A stretch of DNA of 13,517 nt from Nitratiruptor sp. (lineage in GTDB: Bacteria > Campylobacterota > Campylobacteria > Campylobacterales > Nitratiruptoraceae), in the NCBI GenBank assembly GCA_015494505.1, contig WGBB01000004.1, positions 1-13,517 on the forward strand. Reading direction: 5' to 3'. Below the pieces are notes generated by a model. The model saw nothing but the letters and a program-made list of their open reading frames with translations. It was not told where the DNA came from and did no database searches. A program made the translations under genes and the position numbers. Positions 11,724 through 13,517 of the stretch are shown here, in pieces. The stretch's first letter is position 1. Each line of letters starts with the position of its first letter.

Positions 11724-13517
11724 ACTCGATATCGCAGAATTTTTAGAGCGGTTTCGCTCCTTTTTCGCACGTCCCAAACCTTTGGCTATCGAGGGCGATG
11801 CGAGCCTGCACTATGCTTATATGGCAGAACTAGGCAAACACACTTTCAAAAACCCTCCCAAGGTGCCAAATCTCGATACGGCACTGATGCATATTCAAAA
11901 GCAAGGCGTCTTGCGCCTCGAAGAGATCTTCGCTTTTGTCAAAATTATCCGCTACTTTCGCTACTTGCAAAGTTTGGGGTGGGAAGGAAAAGTAGGGGAG
12001 TGGATAGAGAGCATTGAGATTCCCAATGAAATAGTAGAAATTTGCGACTATTTCGATGATGAGGGTGCGATAAAAAGCGGCGTGGAGGAGCGGCTCGATG
12101 AGCTTGTGGCGATGCTCGAAAACAACAAACGCCGCATCAAAGAGCGGATGCAGGCCATCATCAACGCACGCAAGATGCAAAGCTACCTCGTCGATCGCCA
12201 GATACACTACATCAACGGCGAAGAGGCGCTTTTGGTGCGCGGTGGCTTCAACCACGTACTCAAAGCTACAGTAATCGGCCGCAGTAGCGCCGGGTATTTC
12301 TACGTAGTGCCGGAGGAGCTTGCCAAACTCAAAGAAAAAGAGGCCGAGACTCTGAGCCAAATCGAGGAGATCCGCTACGCAATCGCCAAGCGTATCAGCA
12401 CGCTCTTTGGTAAATGGCTCAAGTTTTTGCGCTACATCGACAAACAGTTCGACCGCTTCGATCACTACCAGGCGCGCATCGCCTTTGCCAAAGCGATCGA
12501 CGGGCACATTATCTTGCCAAAAAACGATCGCGCTATCATCCTCAAAAACTTTCGCCATCCCGCCATCGAAAATCCCAAGCCGGTCTCCATCGACTTTAGC
12601 AAAAAGGTGCTGCTCATTACCGGTGTCAACGCCGGCGGGAAGACGATGCTGCTCAAATCGATCCTCGCGGCGGCCTATCTGGCTAAGAATCTCGTGCCGA
12701 TGCAATGCGATCCAGACAGCCGCATCGGACGCTTCAAGGAGATCATTCCCATTATCGAAGATCCCCAAAACGTCAAGAACGACATCTCCACGTTTGCCGG
12801 ACGGATGCTCGCTTTTAGCCGCCTTTTCCAAAAAAGCGGCGTCTTGGTGGGAGTGGATGAGATAGAGCTTGGGACCGATAGCGACGAAGCGGCGACGCTT
12901 TTTAAGGTGATCATCGAAGAGCTGATGCAGCGTGATGTCAAGATCGCCATCACCACCCACCACAAGCGCCTGGCGGCACTTTTAGCGGCGCACGAGGATG
13001 TGGAGCTCGTGGCTGCTATGTATGACGAAGAGCGAGGGGTGCCGACGTATGAGTTTTTGCAAGGGATTATCGGCAAGAGTTATGCCTTCGAGACCGCTAA
13101 ACGCTACGGCATCCCGGCACACATCGTAGCGCGTGCCGTGCGCGAATACGGCGAAGACCAGGCGAAGCTCAGCGAACTGATAGAGCGTGGAAGCGCACTG
13201 GAGCGCGAACTGCGCGCCAAAAACGAGGCGCTCGCTCAAGAGCTCGAAGCCGTGCGCAAAAAAAGAGCGCTTCTTGAGGCCGAGCGCGCCAGGGAGTATG
13301 AGGAATTGTTAGCGAAAAAGCGAGAGTTGGAGGCGATATATAACGAAGCCATCCAAGAGGCCAAAGCCGCCATCAAAGCCAAGGAGACCAAAGAGGCGCA
13401 CCGCCACCTCACAAGCGCTGCCACCAAAGCCAAACGCGCAAAAATCTCTCCACCCAAGCCACCCCAGCTGCAGGTAGGCGATGCGGTACGCTACGGCAAG
13501 ACCAAAGGCACCATCAT
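11707..13517 (+). CDS. mutS2: Endonuclease/ATPase MutS2, 3' end beyond the window
   Basis: The frame is open without a stop to the window end: 603 codons plus two bases of a protein usually about 730-790 long. The core and lever region (about 1-290) is followed by the ATPase: Walker A GVNAGGKT (306-313), the ST-like segment NDISTFAGRM (about 358-369), Walker B VGVDEIELGTD with Asp384-Glu385, and ITTHHK (signature His). A long charged coiled coil follows (about 480-575), then a VGDAVRYGKTKG stretch. There is no MutS mismatch-recognition domain I, which is why this is MutS2. The nuclease Smr domain should lie beyond the window. MutS2 acts on branched DNA or collided ribosomes in the species studied. 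Walker A has Ala where many have Thr (GPNTGGKT). ATG 11707 is used, but GTG 11713 has a better spaced AAGGA (11703-11707). Confidence 0.93.
   Translation, partial: MSVEDKLDIAEFLERFRSFFARPKPLAIEGDASLHYAYMAELGKHTFKNPPKVPNLDTALMHIQKQGVLRLEEIFAFVKIIRYFRYLQSLGWEGKVGEWIESIEIPNEIVEICDYFDDEGAIKSGVEERLDELVAMLENNKRRIKERMQAIINARKMQSYLVDRQIHYINGEEALLVRGGFNHVLKATVIGRSSAGYFYVVPEELAKLKEKEAETLSQIEEIRYAIAKRISTLFGKWLKFLRYIDKQFDRFDHYQARIAFAKAIDGHIILPKNDRAIILKNFRHPAIENPKPVSIDFSKKVLLITGVNAGGKTMLLKSILAAAYLAKNLVPMQCDPDSRIGRFKEIIPIIEDPQNVKNDISTFAGRMLAFSRLFQKSGVLVGVDEIELGTDSDEAATLFKVIIEELMQRDVKIAITTHHKRLAALLAAHEDVELVAAMYDEERGVPTYEFLQGIIGKSYAFETAKRYGIPAHIVARAVREYGEDQAKLSELIERGSALERELRAKNEALAQELEAVRKKRALLEAERAREYEELLAKKRELEAIYNEAIQEAKAAIKAKETKEAHRHLTSAATKAKRAKISPPKPPQLQVGDAVRYGKTKGTI

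Noticed and set aside
11830..12963. Minus-strand open frame of 377 codons
   Set aside because: It lies entirely antisense to mutS2, whose plus-strand frame is open throughout with ATPase motifs. The antisense product has no recognisable domain; its length comes from the base composition of the sense gene.

Overview
This window is a gene-dense chromosomal segment of a Campylobacterota (Epsilonproteobacteria) bacterium. I infer this from the protein style and from gene order. The run from a dapC-like aminotransferase through murC to a small membrane protein and mutS2 is an arrangement I recall from Helicobacter and Campylobacter relatives. G+C is roughly half by eye, higher than in the pathogens, which fits an environmental, perhaps hydrothermal or sulfur-cycling, member. 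Genus cannot be decided from this sequence. No stretch over 300 bases lacks a gene; the longest gap between protein genes (361-651) holds two tRNA genes.

Left part (1-4120). The window opens inside a PLP-dependent Cys/Met-metabolism enzyme. A textbook sigma-70 promoter overlaps its stop codon and drives tRNA-Gln(TTG) and initiator tRNA-fMet(CAT). Then come galU (UDP-glucose supply) and a full-length O-acetylhomoserine sulfhydrylase (metY type). A CPA2 cation/proton antiporter lies on the opposite strand. Its stop codon directly abuts the metY stop codon, and the metY terminator lies inside its 3' coding end.

Right part (4141-13517). Divergent promoters separate the antiporter from a rightward array of 13 genes: metX, xseB, a nitrilase-like protein, a ThiF-like protein, a Phd/VapC-type toxin-antitoxin pair, a dapC-like aminotransferase, an unknown acidic protein, murC, an MNT/HEPN toxin-antitoxin pair, a small two-helix membrane protein, and mutS2, which runs off the end. 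Only one of the twelve junctions has a gap (41 bases, before the first toxin-antitoxin pair). The other eleven overlap by 1-17 bases or abut exactly.

How the genes work together. MetX makes O-acetylhomoserine and MetY sulfhydrylates it to homocysteine, so the two flank the antiporter as a methionine unit. The dapC-like enzyme and MurC feed peptidoglycan precursors (diaminopimelate, then UDP-MurNAc-L-Ala). XseB and MutS2 act on DNA.

Three points deserve most attention. Two AT-rich toxin-antitoxin modules are stitched without scars into the murein gene run, and the first carries a promoter with an inverted repeat that is the only evident promoter between metX and the end of the window. The nitrilase-like protein has Gly in place of the catalytic Cys and Gln in place of the catalytic Lys. 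Its coupled ThiF-like partner lacks the zinc-binding and catalytic cysteines usual in that family.
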